This document shows positions 9,637 to 18,580 of a DNA stretch of 64,000 bases, piece by piece; positions within the stretch are counted from its first letter, which is position 1; each line of letters opens with the position of its first letter. The notes beneath the pieces are model-generated. The model worked only from the letters and a program-made list of their open reading frames with translations, was not told the DNA's origin and made no database searches. The position numbers and the translations under genes were made by a program. The DNA comes from Croceifilum oryzae (lineage in GTDB: Bacteria; Bacillota; Bacilli; Thermoactinomycetales; Thermoactinomycetaceae): positions 1 through 64,000 of the forward strand of contig NZ_JAUSUV010000012.1 of NCBI RefSeq assembly GCF_030814315.1, given 5' to 3'.

Positions 9637-10400
9637 TCACTATGATCATCTTGAATATCTTCGCCTTCCCAACTTTTCTCTTCCGCTTCTATACGTTTAT
9701 ATTGCCATATCGAAATGAGAACACTTATTTCATACAGAACAATCAGCGGGATCGCAATGATAAGATTAGTAGTAATGTATGGCGGAGCAATTAAGGTAGA
9801 GATCACCACCATAGCAAAATACGCAACACGGCGAATTTTGTGCAGTAGGCTCGGAGTAATAAGCTTCAGTCTCGTTAAAAACAAAACGACCACAGGTAGT
9901 TCAAACAACAATGCCAGTGGGACAATGACACTCACCATAAAATCGAAGTATTGGTAAACTCCATACTGCTCCGTGACATGCATTTGTTCGGCTAAGTTAG
10001 CCATGAATTGATATAACATTGGAAAGACAACGTAATATCCAAATGCAAGTCCGCCCAAAAACAAGAAAAAGGACGCAGGTATATAAAGACCTGCATTTTT
10101 TTGTTCATGTGAACGTAATCCAGGCTTCACAAACTGCCATATGTGATACAAAATCACAGGTAAGGTAAAAACCATCGAACAGATCATAGCAATCTGTACA
10201 TACACCATTAATGCATCACTCGGATTAAATACATAGAGCTTCACATTCGAACCAATCGCATCATTTTTAATAAATTCAAATAGATCTGTAGCGTATATAA
10301 AACTTACGATAAGCGATACGAGAAATGTGAGCAAAACCCAGATAACCCGCCGCCGTAACTCTGTCAAATGTTCGGTAAGTGGTTGTGTTTCTTCGTTCAT
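9624..10400 (-). CDS. tatC: Twin-arginine translocase subunit TatC
   Basis: 258 residues with six membrane helices, the receptor subunit of the Tat system that exports folded proteins. The N-terminal signature QPLTEHLTELRRRVIWVL and the segment FVKPGLRSHEQKNAGLYIPAS are typical, including the conserved glutamate in the first periplasm-facing region. The charged C-terminal tail is on the cytoplasmic side. It follows rex by 34 bp. In B. subtilis tatAy lies between rex and tatCy; here there is no room for it, so TatA must be encoded elsewhere. Confidence 0.95.
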   Translation of the reverse strand: MNEETQPLTEHLTELRRRVIWVLLTFLVSLIVSFIYATDLFEFIKNDAIGSNVKLYVFNPSDALMVYVQIAMICSMVFTLPVILYHIWQFVKPGLRSHEQKNAGLYIPASFFLFLGGLAFGYYVVFPMLYQFMANLAEQMHVTEQYGVYQYFDFMVSVIVPLALLFELPVVVLFLTRLKLITPSLLHKIRRVAYFAMVVISTLIAPPYITTNLIIAIPLIVLYEISVLISIWQYKRIEAEEKSWEGEDIQDDHSESSS

Positions 10401-10434
10401 ATAGATTCCCTTCTAACTATGACCGCGAAGGCAA

Positions 10435-11115
10435 TTAGCTTCGTTTATTTACTACCTCTTCCAAGCTTTCTTCAGCCTCTTCATCAACTGGATATTTCTT
10501 CAAGAAGTAGATTAATGTCTGCAATTCAGAGGTTAAATCGATGTGGTGTATGCGAACGGGCGGAGGTGCCGTAATTCGTGCAGGGGTAAAATTCAAAATC
10601 CCCCTTACACCTTTTTTAACCAGATAATCGGTGGTTGCCTGAGCCACATTGACAGGAACTGTTAGAATTGCAACTTCTACATGGTGCAAGGAGATGATCT
10701 CGGATAACCGATCCATTCCAAAGACAGTGATCCCATCGATGTCCTTGCCAATTTTCGCATCATCTTCATCAAATCCAGCAACAATCTTGGTATTATGGCT
10801 TCGATAAAAATTATATCTCAATAAGGCAGTCCCTAGATTTCCTACTCCTACTAATACTACATTGGTTACTTCATCTTGTTTTAGAAAATCTCGTAAAAAT
10901 TGTAATAGATATGTGACATTATATCCATATCCCTTCTTACCTAATTCCCCTAGATAAGAAAAATCACGACGAATCGTAGCTGGATCAATCTGCAAAGCTT
11001 CGCTGAGATCAGCAGAAGAGATCCGTTGTTTTCCGATGGCATGTAGCTTTTCAAGATACCGATAATAGAGCGGTAACCGTTTCGCCGTCACCTGCGGAAT
11101 TTTTTGATCTGACAT
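10435..11115 (-). CDS. rex: Redox-sensing transcriptional repressor Rex
   Basis: 226 residues. Rex senses the NADH/NAD ratio and represses fermentation and respiration genes. The N-terminal winged helix ([20 protein letters not shown], with [15 protein letters not shown]) and the Rossmann domain with [13 protein letters not shown] are visible, followed by a C-terminal domain-swapped helix near the end ([13 protein letters not shown]). It probably shares a transcript with tatC. The position next to the ABC-F/tsaD group repeats the B. subtilis ydi order. Confidence 0.96.
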   Translation of the reverse strand: MSDQKIPQVTAKRLPLYYRYLEKLHAIGKQRISSADLSEALQIDPATIRRDFSYLGELGKKGYGYNVTYLLQFLRDFLKQDEVTNVVLVGVGNLGTALLRYNFYRSHNTKIVAGFDEDDAKIGKDIDGITVFGMDRLSEIISLHHVEVAILTVPVNVAQATTDYLVKKGVRGILNFTPARITAPPPVRIHHIDLTSELQTLIYFLKKYPVDEEAEESLEEVVNKRS

Positions 11116-11194
11116 AAGACCCCTCCCGGCTCATTTCGTTACTGATCCTGTATATTTATAACATCTTATTTTAACTATACCAAATTCTGATACA

Positions 11195-11773
11195 TCAAAG
11201 TGAAAACAGTTTTGTAAAAGTACAGACATAATTCATTTTACAATCATGGGACTCTGGATATACCGTTTCTAATAAATGTTCGCTATCCGAAATCCCCACT
11301 CGTATAATATGAGGGAATTTCGCAAAGAATCGATCGTAATAACCCGCTCCATATCCGAGGCGATATCCATCTTGGTCAAACCCAACACCCGGGACCAAAG
11401 CTAGTTGAATCGTTTGCGGATCAACCTCACGATCGAATTCTTCGGCAGGTTCCATAATCCCATAAGCGCCTTTCCTTAGCTCACTACCATGTCGTACTTC
11501 AAAAAATTTCATATCCTTCGTCTCAGGGTATGACTTAGGAAAAACCACTCTCTTTCCGTCTTCCCACGCATTTTCGACAACCTGTTCCATATCTACTTCA
11601 TTTCGGAATGAAGCATATACCGCAATCATATCGCTATTCATATAACCAATCCAGTGTACGATCCGTGCACAAATCTGCTGTGCCATGTGCCTAGATTCCT
11701 CTTCAGAACGATACATTCTTTTTTTTAATAGTTCAGCTCGTAATGTTAGTTTATTGGAATAAGAGTCCAACAA
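11195..11773 (-). CDS. 5-formyltetrahydrofolate cyclo-ligase
   Basis: 192 residues. It converts 5-formyl-THF to 5,10-methenyl-THF with ATP. The family signature LGYGAGYYDRFFAKF near the C-terminus, the N-terminal RAELLKKRM helix and the VVFPKSYPETKDMKF segment agree with the YqgN/MTHFS family. The ATG follows GGAGGGAAATATTG-type sequence. Divergent from the ABC-F gene, with a shared short intergenic region. Confidence 0.92.
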   Translation of the reverse strand: MLDSYSNKLTLRAELLKKRMYRSEEESRHMAQQICARIVHWIGYMNSDMIAVYASFRNEVDMEQVVENAWEDGKRVVFPKSYPETKDMKFFEVRHGSELRKGAYGIMEPAEEFDREVDPQTIQLALVPGVGFDQDGYRLGYGAGYYDRFFAKFPHIIRVGISDSEHLLETVYPESHDCKMNYVCTFTKLFSL

Positions 11774-11884
11774 TATTTCCCTCCTACTCTCTTGCTCTTA
11801 CCCACATTGTACACGAAAAATCCCGAAATCGGTTTGCCCTTCGTTTTCTCCTCTATTACACTAAGGAAAGATGAGGTGGAGATC

Positions 11885-13804
11885 ATGTTAGTACAAGCAA
11901 AGAACATATATAAATCATTTGGTGAAAACGAAGTCCTACAAGATATTCAATTGCAGATTAACCCGCAAGAAAAAGTAGGGTTGATCGGTGCCAATGGAGC
12001 TGGCAAATCAACTTTATTAAAAATCATGATCGGCCAACTACTCCCCGACCAAGGTGAAATGATCGTCGGAAGAAAAGCGCAAATTGGCTATCTAGCACAA
12101 CAAACAGGGCTTCAATCTCAGCGGTCTATCTGGGATGAAGTGTTACAAGTATTCACTCCCATACTCGCTATCGAACAAAAAATTCGCACATTAGAAGCTG
12201 AGATAAGCAAAGAAGAAACCTATTCAAACGAAGATCAGTACCAACGCTACCTACGCCAATATGCAAGTTATCAAGAAGAATTTGAACAAGTTGGCGGTTA
12301 CTCATACGAGGCAAGAATGCGTGGTGCCTTACATGGGTTGGGCTTAGGTCATCTAGATGTTCATCAAACGAAGATCAGTGAAATTAGTGGTGGACAAAAA
12401 ACACGGGTTGCCTTAGCCAAGATGCTATTGGAGGAGCCTGATTTATTGATTTTAGACGAGCCAACCAACTACCTTGACCTCCAAGCTACAGAATGGCTAG
12501 AGCAGGCGCTAAAAAATTATCCAGGAGCACTTCTAATTGTCTCCCACGACCGCTTTTTCCTAGACCAACTCGTACAGGTGATCTATGAAATCGAACGGAG
12601 TAAGGCTACCCGTTACGTTGGCAACTACTCACAATACGTGATTCAAAAGGAAGAACGAGCCTTATCACATGAAAAACTGTATGAACAGCAACAAAAAGAG
12701 ATCAAAAAGCTAGAAGAGTTTGTTCAGAAAAATATTGCTCGAGCTACTACAACGAAGCGGGCACAAAGTCGTAGAAAAACATTAGAAAAAATAGAACGAC
12801 TTGATACACCTGAATCCGCTCTCAAGCAAGCATCAATCCGGTTTGAAACCTCTGTTACCAGCGGAAAAGAAGTCCTCTTAGCAAAAAATCTCTCTGTTGG
12901 GTATGAACAACCTCTCATTCAAGACCTGTCGTTTCGTGTAAGTCGAGGAGAACGTATTGCCTTACTTGGACCAAATGGGACAGGAAAGTCCACCTTGCTG
13001 AAAACAATCGCAAACAAACTACCTCCTTTAACCGGAGATCTTCAGTTTGGTACTAATGTGGAAGTGGACTACTATGACCAAGAACAAAAACTGCTTACCT
13101 ATGATAAAACCGTGTTAGATGAAATATGGGACGATTATCCCACACTCGATCAAACCGTGATCCGTTCCCATCTTGGTCAATTTTTATTTCAGGGAGACGA
13201 TGTATACAAGCTTGTTAAAGACCTAAGTGGCGGCGAACGCGCTAGACTCTCTCTGGTGAAATTATTGCTTAATCAAGCCAATTTTCTTCTAATGGATGAA
13301 CCGACGAACCACTTAGACCTGGCAACCAAAGAGCGCCTCGAATCAGCACTCGAAGAATATCCCGGAACGATTCTCTTTGTCTCTCATGACCGCTATTTCA
13401 TCCAACGATTATCCAATCGGGTATGGGAATTAGCACCTGATGGAATCACTGGCTATGATGGCGACTACGATTGGTATCTAGAAAAAAAAGCACTCGAACA
13501 ATTTGAAGAGACTCTTACACCCAAAAACGAAGAACCCATACCAAAAGGAGACGCCTACCAACATCGCAAACAAAGCAAAGAAGAGCAACGGCGTCTGAAA
13601 CAGCATCAACGTGAATTACAAGAACTAGAGAAAACCATTACGACACTGGAATCAAGAATTGCTGAGATCCAAGCAGAAATGTGCATGGAAGAAGTTTTTT
13701 CTGATCCACAGAGAAGTAGTTCTCTTCAGAGAGAGTTGCAATCCTTAGAGGAACAACTCCTTGTTAAAACCGATGAATGGGCTGAATTAGCTGATCAGAC
13801 TTAG
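11885..13804 (+). CDS. ABC-F family ATPase (YdiF-like)
   Basis: 639 residues, two fused ABC domains and no membrane part, so a ribosome-associated ABC-F protein. First domain: Walker A GANGAGKST, signature ISGGQKTR, Walker B LLILDEPTNYLDL. Second: GPNGTGKST, LSGGERAR, FLLMDEPTNHLDL. The linker (about 230-300) is rich in charged residues, as in the P-site tRNA interaction motif. A C-terminal coiled coil (QRRLKQHQRELQELEKTI...) extends beyond the core, as in B. subtilis YdiF, which occupies the same place beside tsaD. The start at 11885 follows GAGGTGGAG; the longer reading frame upstream lacks conserved sequence. Confidence 0.9.
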   Translation: MLVQAKNIYKSFGENEVLQDIQLQINPQEKVGLIGANGAGKSTLLKIMIGQLLPDQGEMIVGRKAQIGYLAQQTGLQSQRSIWDEVLQVFTPILAIEQKIRTLEAEISKEETYSNEDQYQRYLRQYASYQEEFEQVGGYSYEARMRGALHGLGLGHLDVHQTKISEISGGQKTRVALAKMLLEEPDLLILDEPTNYLDLQATEWLEQALKNYPGALLIVSHDRFFLDQLVQVIYEIERSKATRYVGNYSQYVIQKEERALSHEKLYEQQQKEIKKLEEFVQKNIARATTTKRAQSRRKTLEKIERLDTPESALKQASIRFETSVTSGKEVLLAKNLSVGYEQPLIQDLSFRVSRGERIALLGPNGTGKSTLLKTIANKLPPLTGDLQFGTNVEVDYYDQEQKLLTYDKTVLDEIWDDYPTLDQTVIRSHLGQFLFQGDDVYKLVKDLSGGERARLSLVKLLLNQANFLLMDEPTNHLDLATKERLESALEEYPGTILFVSHDRYFIQRLSNRVWELAPDGITGYDGDYDWYLEKKALEQFEETLTPKNEEPIPKGDAYQHRKQSKEEQRRLKQHQRELQELEKTITTLESRIAEIQAEMCMEEVFSDPQRSSSLQRELQSLEEQLLVKTDEWAELADQT

Positions 13805-13844
13805 TTATCCACAAAGTTATCCACAGGTTATTCACTTATCCACA
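13805..13844 (+). promoter_or_regulatory. DnaA-box cluster
   Basis: Three perfect TTATCCACA boxes (13805-13813, 13817-13825, 13836-13844) and one near-match, TTATTCACT (13828-13836), lie in 40 bp, all in the same orientation. They sit in the gap between the convergent ABC-F and tsaD genes, directly after the ABC-F stop codon. From memory, B. subtilis has a DnaA-box cluster next to gcp (tsaD), one of several that titrate DnaA outside oriC; this would be its counterpart. No dnaA/dnaN genes are here, so it is not oriC. Confidence 0.85.
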
Positions 13845-13851
13845 TATATAC

Positions 13852-13887
13852 AAAAACAGCGTACATCCTAGCTTGTACGCTGTTTTT
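13852..13887. terminator. Bidirectional terminator between ABC-F and tsaD genes
   Basis: AAAAACAGCGTACA pairs perfectly with TGTACGCTGTTTTT around an 8-nt loop, between two convergent genes, with A/T runs built into the stem ends. Confidence 0.88.
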
Positions 13888-13899
13888 ATGAAATCAAAT

Positions 13900-14916
13900 C
13901 TATTCTATTAACGGCAGTCCTGGATTGGCATTAAGGGTTAAATCTGCAAATTTCCCCTCATGGTATAAATAAGTGCCAGCCGCAGCGATCATAGCCGCAT
14001 TATCTGTGCAAAGCTCAAGCGGCGGGATTCGCAATGTAATCCCTTCCTCCTCCGCTCGCTTCATGAGCCGAACACGTAGCCCGCTATTAGCAGAGACTCC
14101 ACCTGCAAGAAGTAATTGCTTTACACCTTTCTGTTTTACAGCACGGAAAGCTTTTTCTACCAGCACATCTAAAACAGCCGCCTGAAAACTAGCTGCTAGA
14201 TCTGCTTGACCAATCGTTTCCCCTTTTCGCTCCGCCTTCTGCATCAATTGCATCACAGACGATTTCAGACCACTAAAGCTAAAGTCCAATGAATCTGGCT
14301 CTAACCATGCACGAGGGAGATCATAAATCGCCTTCCCTTGTGCCGATAAACGATCGATTTGCGGTCCCCCTGGGTACGGTAAGCCCATAAATCTAGCTAC
14401 CTTATCAAAAGCTTCTCCCGCCGCATCGTCGCGTGTTTGCCCAAGTCTCGCAAAATGAAGATGGCTCTCCATGTAAATTAATTCCGTATGTCCACCCGAC
14501 ACTACAAGCGCTACTAACGGAAACTCCAAGGGTGTCACTAGATGATTAGCATAAATATGTCCTGCAATATGATGAACCGGTACAAGAGGCAAATTCAACG
14601 CATATGCCAATGCCTTCGCACTCGCTACACCAATTAATAAGGCCCCCACTAATCCTGGACCTTGTGTTACAGCAATCGCATCTAGTCTGTCTTTGGTTAC
14701 ATTTGCTTCGGCTAGTGCCTGTTCAATAATGACCGTCATTCTCTCCACGTGCCGTCTGGAAGCTACCTCAGGTACAACCCCTCCGAATCGGCGATGTACA
14801 TCCATCTGTGAAGAAATGACGTTTGATAGGACCTTGGTCCCGTTTTTCACAACAGCCACAGACGTTTCATCACAACTCGTCTCAATCCCTAAAACTAGGC
14901 TATTTTTATGATTCAT
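13900..14916 (-). CDS. tsaD: tRNA N6-threonylcarbamoyladenosine transferase subunit TsaD
   Basis: 338 residues. TsaD transfers the threonylcarbamoyl group to A37 of ANN-decoding tRNAs together with TsaB and TsaE. The ASKHA-fold signatures are clear: [11 protein letters not shown], the metal-binding [25 protein letters not shown] and [14 protein letters not shown]. The ATG overlaps the rimI stop codon (ATGA), showing translational coupling, and I prefer it to an upstream GTG. Fourth gene of tsaE-tsaB-rimI-tsaD. Confidence 0.97.
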   Translation of the reverse strand: MNHKNSLVLGIETSCDETSVAVVKNGTKVLSNVISSQMDVHRRFGGVVPEVASRRHVERMTVIIEQALAEANVTKDRLDAIAVTQGPGLVGALLIGVASAKALAYALNLPLVPVHHIAGHIYANHLVTPLEFPLVALVVSGGHTELIYMESHLHFARLGQTRDDAAGEAFDKVARFMGLPYPGGPQIDRLSAQGKAIYDLPRAWLEPDSLDFSFSGLKSSVMQLMQKAERKGETIGQADLAASFQAAVLDVLVEKAFRAVKQKGVKQLLLAGGVSANSGLRVRLMKRAEEEGITLRIPPLELCTDNAAMIAAAGTYLYHEGKFADLTLNANPGLPLIE

Positions 14917-15377
14917 TTGTATGTCACCCACATTATCAAAGCATCTTCTTTATTATCGGAATAGTAACCCGGTCGTGACCCTGTTACCTCAAAGTCTAGC
15001 TTTTTATATAACTGCTGAGCAATTTGGTTAGAGGCTCGTACTTCTAACGTCATTTTCTCCGCTCCATATAGCGTAGAAAACTCCATTGCATATCGTAGCA
15101 ACAACTCTCCAAATCCCTTCCCACGGTAAGTTGAGTGAACGGCAATATTCGTAATGTGAGCTTCATCGATAATCACCCACATCCCGCAATATCCTGCCAC
15201 AGCTCCCTCCACTTCTAACACAAGATACCGCGCAAATGGATTCGTAGTCAATTCTTCTTGAAAAGCTTGTGCGGTCCATGGATATGGAAAAGCATCTTGC
15301 TCTACTTCCAGCACCTGAGGGATATCGCCTACTACCATTGAACGAAATTGGATCTGGGTCTCCTGCTCAATTGACAT
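14913..15377 (-). CDS. rimI: Ribosomal-protein-alanine N-acetyltransferase RimI
   Basis: 154 residues, GNAT fold: [26 protein letters not shown] at the N-terminus, [20 protein letters not shown] with the acetyl-CoA loop (RGKGFG), and [19 protein letters not shown] at the C-terminus. These are the RimI family signatures; RimI acetylates the N-terminus of ribosomal protein S18. It overlaps tsaB by 11 nt and tsaD by 4 nt within the t6A operon, the usual place in Firmicutes. Confidence 0.93.
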   Translation of the reverse strand: MSIEQETQIQFRSMVVGDIPQVLEVEQDAFPYPWTAQAFQEELTTNPFARYLVLEVEGAVAGYCGMWVIIDEAHITNIAVHSTYRGKGFGELLLRYAMEFSTLYGAEKMTLEVRASNQIAQQLYKKLDFEVTGSRPGYYSDNKEDALIMWVTYK

Positions 15378-16098
15378 CGTTTCCTGTCCCCTGTTTTTGC
15401 TTTTTTAACCAATTTGCTTCTGCTTCTGTTACTTGAAGATAATTTAATGTAAATTGTTGACTAAGTGGCTCTTCTCCACGCATGATTCGTTGCAAGCTCA
15501 TTTCACCCAATTCAGAAGCACGAGGGAGGTTTTCGGCTGGACTCCCAAAATGAGCGTTTTCTCCTAGAGTTTCTTCAATGATACCTCGAAATTTGCTCAC
15601 ATCATCCCCTAAGAACAAGATTGGCTCTTTCAATCGATTACATTGCTCTAGTAGGTCTGTTATCTCTAATACTTGTTGTCCTAGTACTTCGCTAACTCCC
15701 AAAGTATTCGAACGGTAGACCCCTGTATACACACGGTTTCGGCGTGCATCGATCATAGGAACCACTAAGCCCGGAAACCGCTTTCCGTTCATCGCCAGTA
15801 CGGTTAAACTGGACTCTGCAAACAGTGGTACATCATGAGTCCAGGCCAATGTTTTCGCCGTCGTAACCCCAATCCGAATCCCCGTGTAAGATCCCGGTCC
15901 CGATGTAACGCTAATCGCCGTGATTTCCTGTAGTTCAATAGAGAGGTCTTTCAATAATCCAGCTACTGTCGGCATCAGACGCTCCGAATGAGTTTTATGT
16001 AGATTGTTGGTTACCTCTCCCAATACTTTTCCTTCTTCTACTACTGCGACACCAAGAACTAAAGTGGAGGTATCGATTGCTAAGATTTTCAACCCCAT
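15367..16098 (-). CDS. tsaB: t6A biosynthesis protein TsaB
   Basis: 243 residues of the inactive ASKHA paralogue that dimerises with TsaD. Visible: ILAIDTSTLVLGVAVVE, HSERLMPTV, ITAISVTSGPGSYTGIRIGV and MIDARRNRVYTGVY, all TsaB signatures. It overlaps tsaE by 10 nt and rimI by 11 nt, so the four genes are tightly coupled. Confidence 0.95.
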   Translation of the reverse strand: MGLKILAIDTSTLVLGVAVVEEGKVLGEVTNNLHKTHSERLMPTVAGLLKDLSIELQEITAISVTSGPGSYTGIRIGVTTAKTLAWTHDVPLFAESSLTVLAMNGKRFPGLVVPMIDARRNRVYTGVYRSNTLGVSEVLGQQVLEITDLLEQCNRLKEPILFLGDDVSKFRGIIEETLGENAHFGSPAENLPRASELGEMSLQRIMRGEEPLSQQFTLNYLQVTEAEANWLKKQKQGTGNDVN

Positions 16099-16547
16099 GA
16101 CACATCCTTTGCCAAACGCTTTGCGCGTTCACCATTAATCGGAAACGAAATACTCCTTGTCCCGTCTTCTTGCACCTCAAATGAGAACGAAATCGTATCA
16201 TCCGGCAAAATTTCCTGAATAATCGATGCCCACTCAATGACACAAATCCCATCACCATAAAAATATTCTTCCAGACCTAGATCACTCTCAACACCATCTA
16301 AACGGTATACATCCATATGATAAAGTGGCAAACGCCCTTGATACTCTTTTACAACGGTAAATGTAGGACTATCTACATACCGAGCTACTTCTAAACCTTT
16401 AGCTAATCCCTGACAAAAAGTCGTTTTCCCGGCTCCAAGTCCGCCTTCTAAAGCAAAAACATCCCCTTCTTGCACATAAGAAGCAATTTTCTCTGCAAGA
16501 AGCTGCGTCTCTTCTCCAGATGCAGTATGCCATATCTGTTTTTTCAT
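16089..16547 (-). CDS. tsaE: tRNA threonylcarbamoyladenosine biosynthesis ATPase TsaE
   Basis: 152 residues. P-loop ATPase that resets the TsaD-TsaB complex. Walker A is GGLGAGKTTFCQGLA; SPTFTVVKEY and LYHMDVYRL are conserved TsaE motifs, and VIEWAS marks the C-terminal region. First gene of the operon, downstream of the tRNA cluster terminator on the same strand. Confidence 0.95.
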   Translation of the reverse strand: MKKQIWHTASGEETQLLAEKIASYVQEGDVFALEGGLGAGKTTFCQGLAKGLEVARYVDSPTFTVVKEYQGRLPLYHMDVYRLDGVESDLGLEEYFYGDGICVIEWASIIQEILPDDTISFSFEVQEDGTRSISFPINGERAKRLAKDVSWG

Positions 16548-16624
16548 TCATCTCACCTACTCATCTATCTGAACTCATTATCCTAGACCTACGATCGAAA
16601 CGCAAACATCATGTTCCAGACAAA

Positions 16625-16654
16625 TAAAAAAGCCCGTAGCATAAGCCACGAACT
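16625..16654 (-). terminator. Terminator of the tRNA cluster
   Basis: On the minus strand a 10-bp stem (AGTTCGTGGC with GCTACGGGCT, using G-T pairs) is followed by TTTTTTATTTG, 8 nt after the tRNA-Gly CCA end. Confidence 0.8.
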
Positions 16655-16661
16655 TCTGAGT

Positions 16662-16735
16662 TGGAGCGGGTGAAGGGAATCGAACCCTCGCAATCAGCTT
16701 GGAAGGCTGATGTTCTACCATTGAACTACACCCGC
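16662..16735 (-). tRNA. tRNA-Gly (anticodon TCC)
   Basis: The reverse strand folds as a tRNA with acceptor GCGGGTG, anticodon loop CTTCCAA, T-arm GGTTCGATTCC and encoded CCA. Last gene of an 11-tRNA transcript read right to left. Confidence 0.95.
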
Positions 16736-16755
16736 ATATTAAGATGGTCTGTAGA

Positions 16756-16841
16756 TGGTGCGGTCGGCGAGACTCGAACTCGCACGTCCATAGGACACTA
16801 CCCCCTCAAGATAGCGTGTCTGCCAATTCCACCACGACCGC
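16756..16841 (-). tRNA. tRNA-Leu (anticodon GAG)
   Basis: 86 nt with a long variable arm, class II. Anticodon stem CTATC/GGTAG encloses TTGAGGG, giving GAG. T-arm GAGTTCGAGTC; CCA is encoded. Confidence 0.93.
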
Positions 16842-16871
16842 GTACTCACTTCATTTAATTGTAAAAGTATA

Positions 16872-16956
16872 TGGTGCGGGTGGAGGGACTTGAACCCCCA
16901 CGCCGTGAAGCGCCAGAACCTAAATCTGGTGCGTCTGCCAATTCCGCCACACCCGC
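16872..16956 (-). tRNA. tRNA-Leu (anticodon TAG)
   Basis: 85 nt, class II. Anticodon stem CCAGA/TCTGG encloses TTTAGGT, giving TAG. T-arm GGGTTCAAGTCC; CCA is encoded. Confidence 0.94.
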
Positions 16957-16970
16957 ATATACGAAAATCA

Positions 16971-17046
16971 TGGTGAGCCATGAAGGGCTCGAACCTTCGA
17001 CCCTCTGATTAAAAGTCAGATGCTCTACCAACTGAGCTAATGGCTC
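16971..17046 (-). tRNA. tRNA-Lys (anticodon TTT)
   Basis: 76 nt; D-arm AGCTCAGTTGGTAGAGC, anticodon loop CTTTTAA, T-arm GGTTCGAGCC, CCA encoded. Confidence 0.95.
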
Positions 17047-17070
17047 TCACTAAGATGTCTAACAATACAA

Positions 17071-17145
17071 TGGCTGGGAAGGAAGGGATCGAACCTTCGC
17101 ATGACGGAGTCAAAGTCCGTTGCCTTACCGCTTGGCTACTTCCCA
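17071..17145 (-). tRNA. tRNA-Gln (anticodon TTG)
   Basis: 75 nt; starts TGGGAAGTAGCCAAGCGG as usual for tRNA-Gln, anticodon loop CTTTGAC, CCA encoded. Confidence 0.95.
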
Positions 17146-17155
17146 TTAAAAAACA

Positions 17156-17232
17156 TGGGGCGACCGGAGGGAATTGAACCCTCGAATGCCGGAATCACAA
17201 TCCGGTGCGTTAACCACTTCGCCACGACCGCC
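17156..17232 (-). tRNA. tRNA-His (anticodon GTG)
   Basis: 77 nt including the extra 5' G (G-1) opposite C73, which identifies tRNA-His; anticodon loop TTGTGAT; CCA encoded. Confidence 0.95.
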
Positions 17233-17251
17233 AAAAAGTAGACTTTAAATA

Positions 17252-17330
17252 TGGCGGAGCTGACGGGATTCGAACCCGCGATCTCCTGCGTGACAGGCAG
17301 GCATGTTAGGCCTCTACACCACAGCTCCGC
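17252..17330 (-). tRNA. tRNA-Asp (anticodon GTC)
   Basis: Acceptor GCGGAGC with its 3' complement GCTCCGC, anticodon loop CTGTCAC giving GTC, T-arm GGTTCGAATCC, CCA encoded. The D-loop is slightly long (79 nt in total). Confidence 0.93.
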
Positions 17331-17348
17331 ATTAAAAAAGTGTAATAC

Positions 17349-17424
17349 TGGTGGACGCTGACGGGATCGAACCGCCGACCCCCTGCTTGTAAGGCAGGTG
17401 CTCTCCCAGCTGAGCTAAGCGTCC
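17349..17424 (-). tRNA. tRNA-Val (anticodon TAC)
   Basis: 76 nt; D-arm AGCTCAGCTGGGAGAGC, anticodon loop CTTACAA, T-arm GGTTCGATCC, CCA encoded. Confidence 0.95.
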
Positions 17425-17429
17425 AAAAA

Positions 17430-17506
17430 TGGTGACCCGTAGGGGATTCGAACCCCTGCATGCCAGCGTGAAAGGCTGGTGTGTTGAACCGCTTCACCAA
17501 CGGGCC
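17430..17506 (-). tRNA. tRNA-Glu (anticodon TTC)
   Basis: 77 nt; anticodon loop CTTTCAC giving TTC, T-arm GGTTCGAATCC, CCA encoded. It begins 5 nt after tRNA-Val on the plus coordinate. Confidence 0.94.
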
Positions 17507-17516
17507 AAAAAATGTC

Positions 17517-17609
17517 TGGCGGAGAGAGAGGGATTCGAACCCTCGCGACGCGTAATTACGTCCTAAAGCATTAGCAATGCTTCCTCTTCGGCCTCTTGAG
17601 TATCTCCCC
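17517..17609 (-). tRNA. tRNA-Ser (anticodon GCT)
   Basis: 93 nt, class II with a long variable arm; anticodon loop TTGCTAA giving GCT; T-arm GGTTCGAATCC; CCA encoded. Confidence 0.94.
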
Positions 17610-17613
17610 GAAT

Positions 17614-17688
17614 TGGCTCCTCAAGTAGGACTCGAACCTACAACCTACCGATTAACAGTCGGGCGCTCTACCATTGAGCTATTGAGGA
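17614..17688 (-). tRNA. tRNA-Asn (anticodon GTT)
   Basis: 75 nt; D-arm AGCTCAATGGTAGAGC, anticodon loop CTGTTAA, T-arm GGTTCGAGTCC, CCA encoded. First tRNA behind the cluster promoter. Confidence 0.95.
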
Positions 17689-17736
17689 ATATTGTCCTAA
17701 TCCCTATCGCCTCATCACTCTTCGGCGACTCTTACT

Positions 17737-17765
17737 ATTCTATCACAAAAATCTTATCACTGCAA
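17737..17765 (-). promoter_or_regulatory. Promoter of the tRNA cluster
   Basis: Minus strand -35 TTGCAG (17760-17765), 17-bp spacer and -10 TAGAAT (17737-17742), about 50 nt upstream of tRNA-Asn. No other promoter-like signal lies between the tRNA genes, so all 11 are probably one transcript. Confidence 0.75.
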
Positions 17766-17896
17766 CACTTTTTTAAAAATTATTTGTCTCAACAAGATGT
17801 TTTATGTGCTTCGTTTTAGCGACCTCTATAATTTAGCACGATCATATATCTGTAGTCAAGCACTTAATTTCAATTTTCTTTTCGCCTTTTTTCAGG

Positions 17897-18580
17897 CTAT
17901 AGAATCCTCTCCGAATGAGCCTTCTTGGCCGCATGTAGTCTATTTTTGACATCTAACTTTGAATAGATATTAGAAATGTAATTCTTTACTGTTCCTTCCG
18001 ACAAGTACAGTTTCTTTGCTATTTCTTTGTTACTTAAACCATCTGATAAATACCTTAAAACTTGCAGCTCTCTTTCCGTTAAATCATATCTACACACCTT
18101 TTTTTTCACATTATCGCTTGATACATGTGATCCTGCATCAGTATCTTGAGATTCATTCGGATGTGTATCTGACATTAAAAATTTAGCCATCTCTTGCGAA
18201 ATCAGCGTTCCTCCTCTATAGACCAATCGAATCCCCATTATCAAATCCCTCGGATGAATCGCTTTTAATAGATACCCTTCTGCTCCTACTGTTAACGCAT
18301 CTATTACATATTGAATCTCTTGAAACGTAGTCAATATGATCACACGAACATGTGGCCAATTCTTTTTGATTGCTTGTGTAGCCCTTACACCATCCAATAC
18401 AGGCATATGGATGTCCATAAGCACAACATCTGGTACCACTTGCTTGCAAAACTCAACCGCATCTTGTCCGTTTTCAGCAAGTCCTACCACTTCGAAATCA
18501 TCCTCCAAATCTAAAATGATATGAAGGCTTTCACGAATCAACTCCTGATCATCTACTAACAAAAGCTTTACTTTCTCCAC
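17897..18580 (-). CDS. Two-component response regulator, NarL/FixJ family
   Basis: 227 residues. The receiver domain (1-125) has the acidic pair D10-D11, the phospho-acceptor D56 in VVLMDIHMP, the Thr/Ser position in VIILTTFQE and the Lys in YLLKAIHP. A LuxR-type helix-turn-helix at about 167-215 (LTERELQVLRYLSDGLSNKEIAKKLYLSEGTVKNYI) binds DNA. A Ser/Asp-rich linker separates them. It overlaps the kinase gene by 32 nt. The divergent RND exporter is the likeliest target, by position only. Confidence 0.92.
   Translation of the reverse strand: MEKVKLLLVDDQELIRESLHIILDLEDDFEVVGLAENGQDAVEFCKQVVPDVVLMDIHMPVLDGVRATQAIKKNWPHVRVIILTTFQEIQYVIDALTVGAEGYLLKAIHPRDLIMGIRLVYRGGTLISQEMAKFLMSDTHPNESQDTDAGSHVSSDNVKKKVCRYDLTERELQVLRYLSDGLSNKEIAKKLYLSEGTVKNYISNIYSKLDVKNRLHAAKKAHSERIL

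Noticed and set aside
13805-13844. Chromosomal replication origin
   Set aside because: The box cluster is small and no dnaA/dnaN or AT-rich unwinding region is near; the context is tsaD/ABC-F.
16661-17506. Several protein-like open frames across the tRNA cluster
   Set aside because: They read through the tRNA genes and produce tRNA-derived nonsense.
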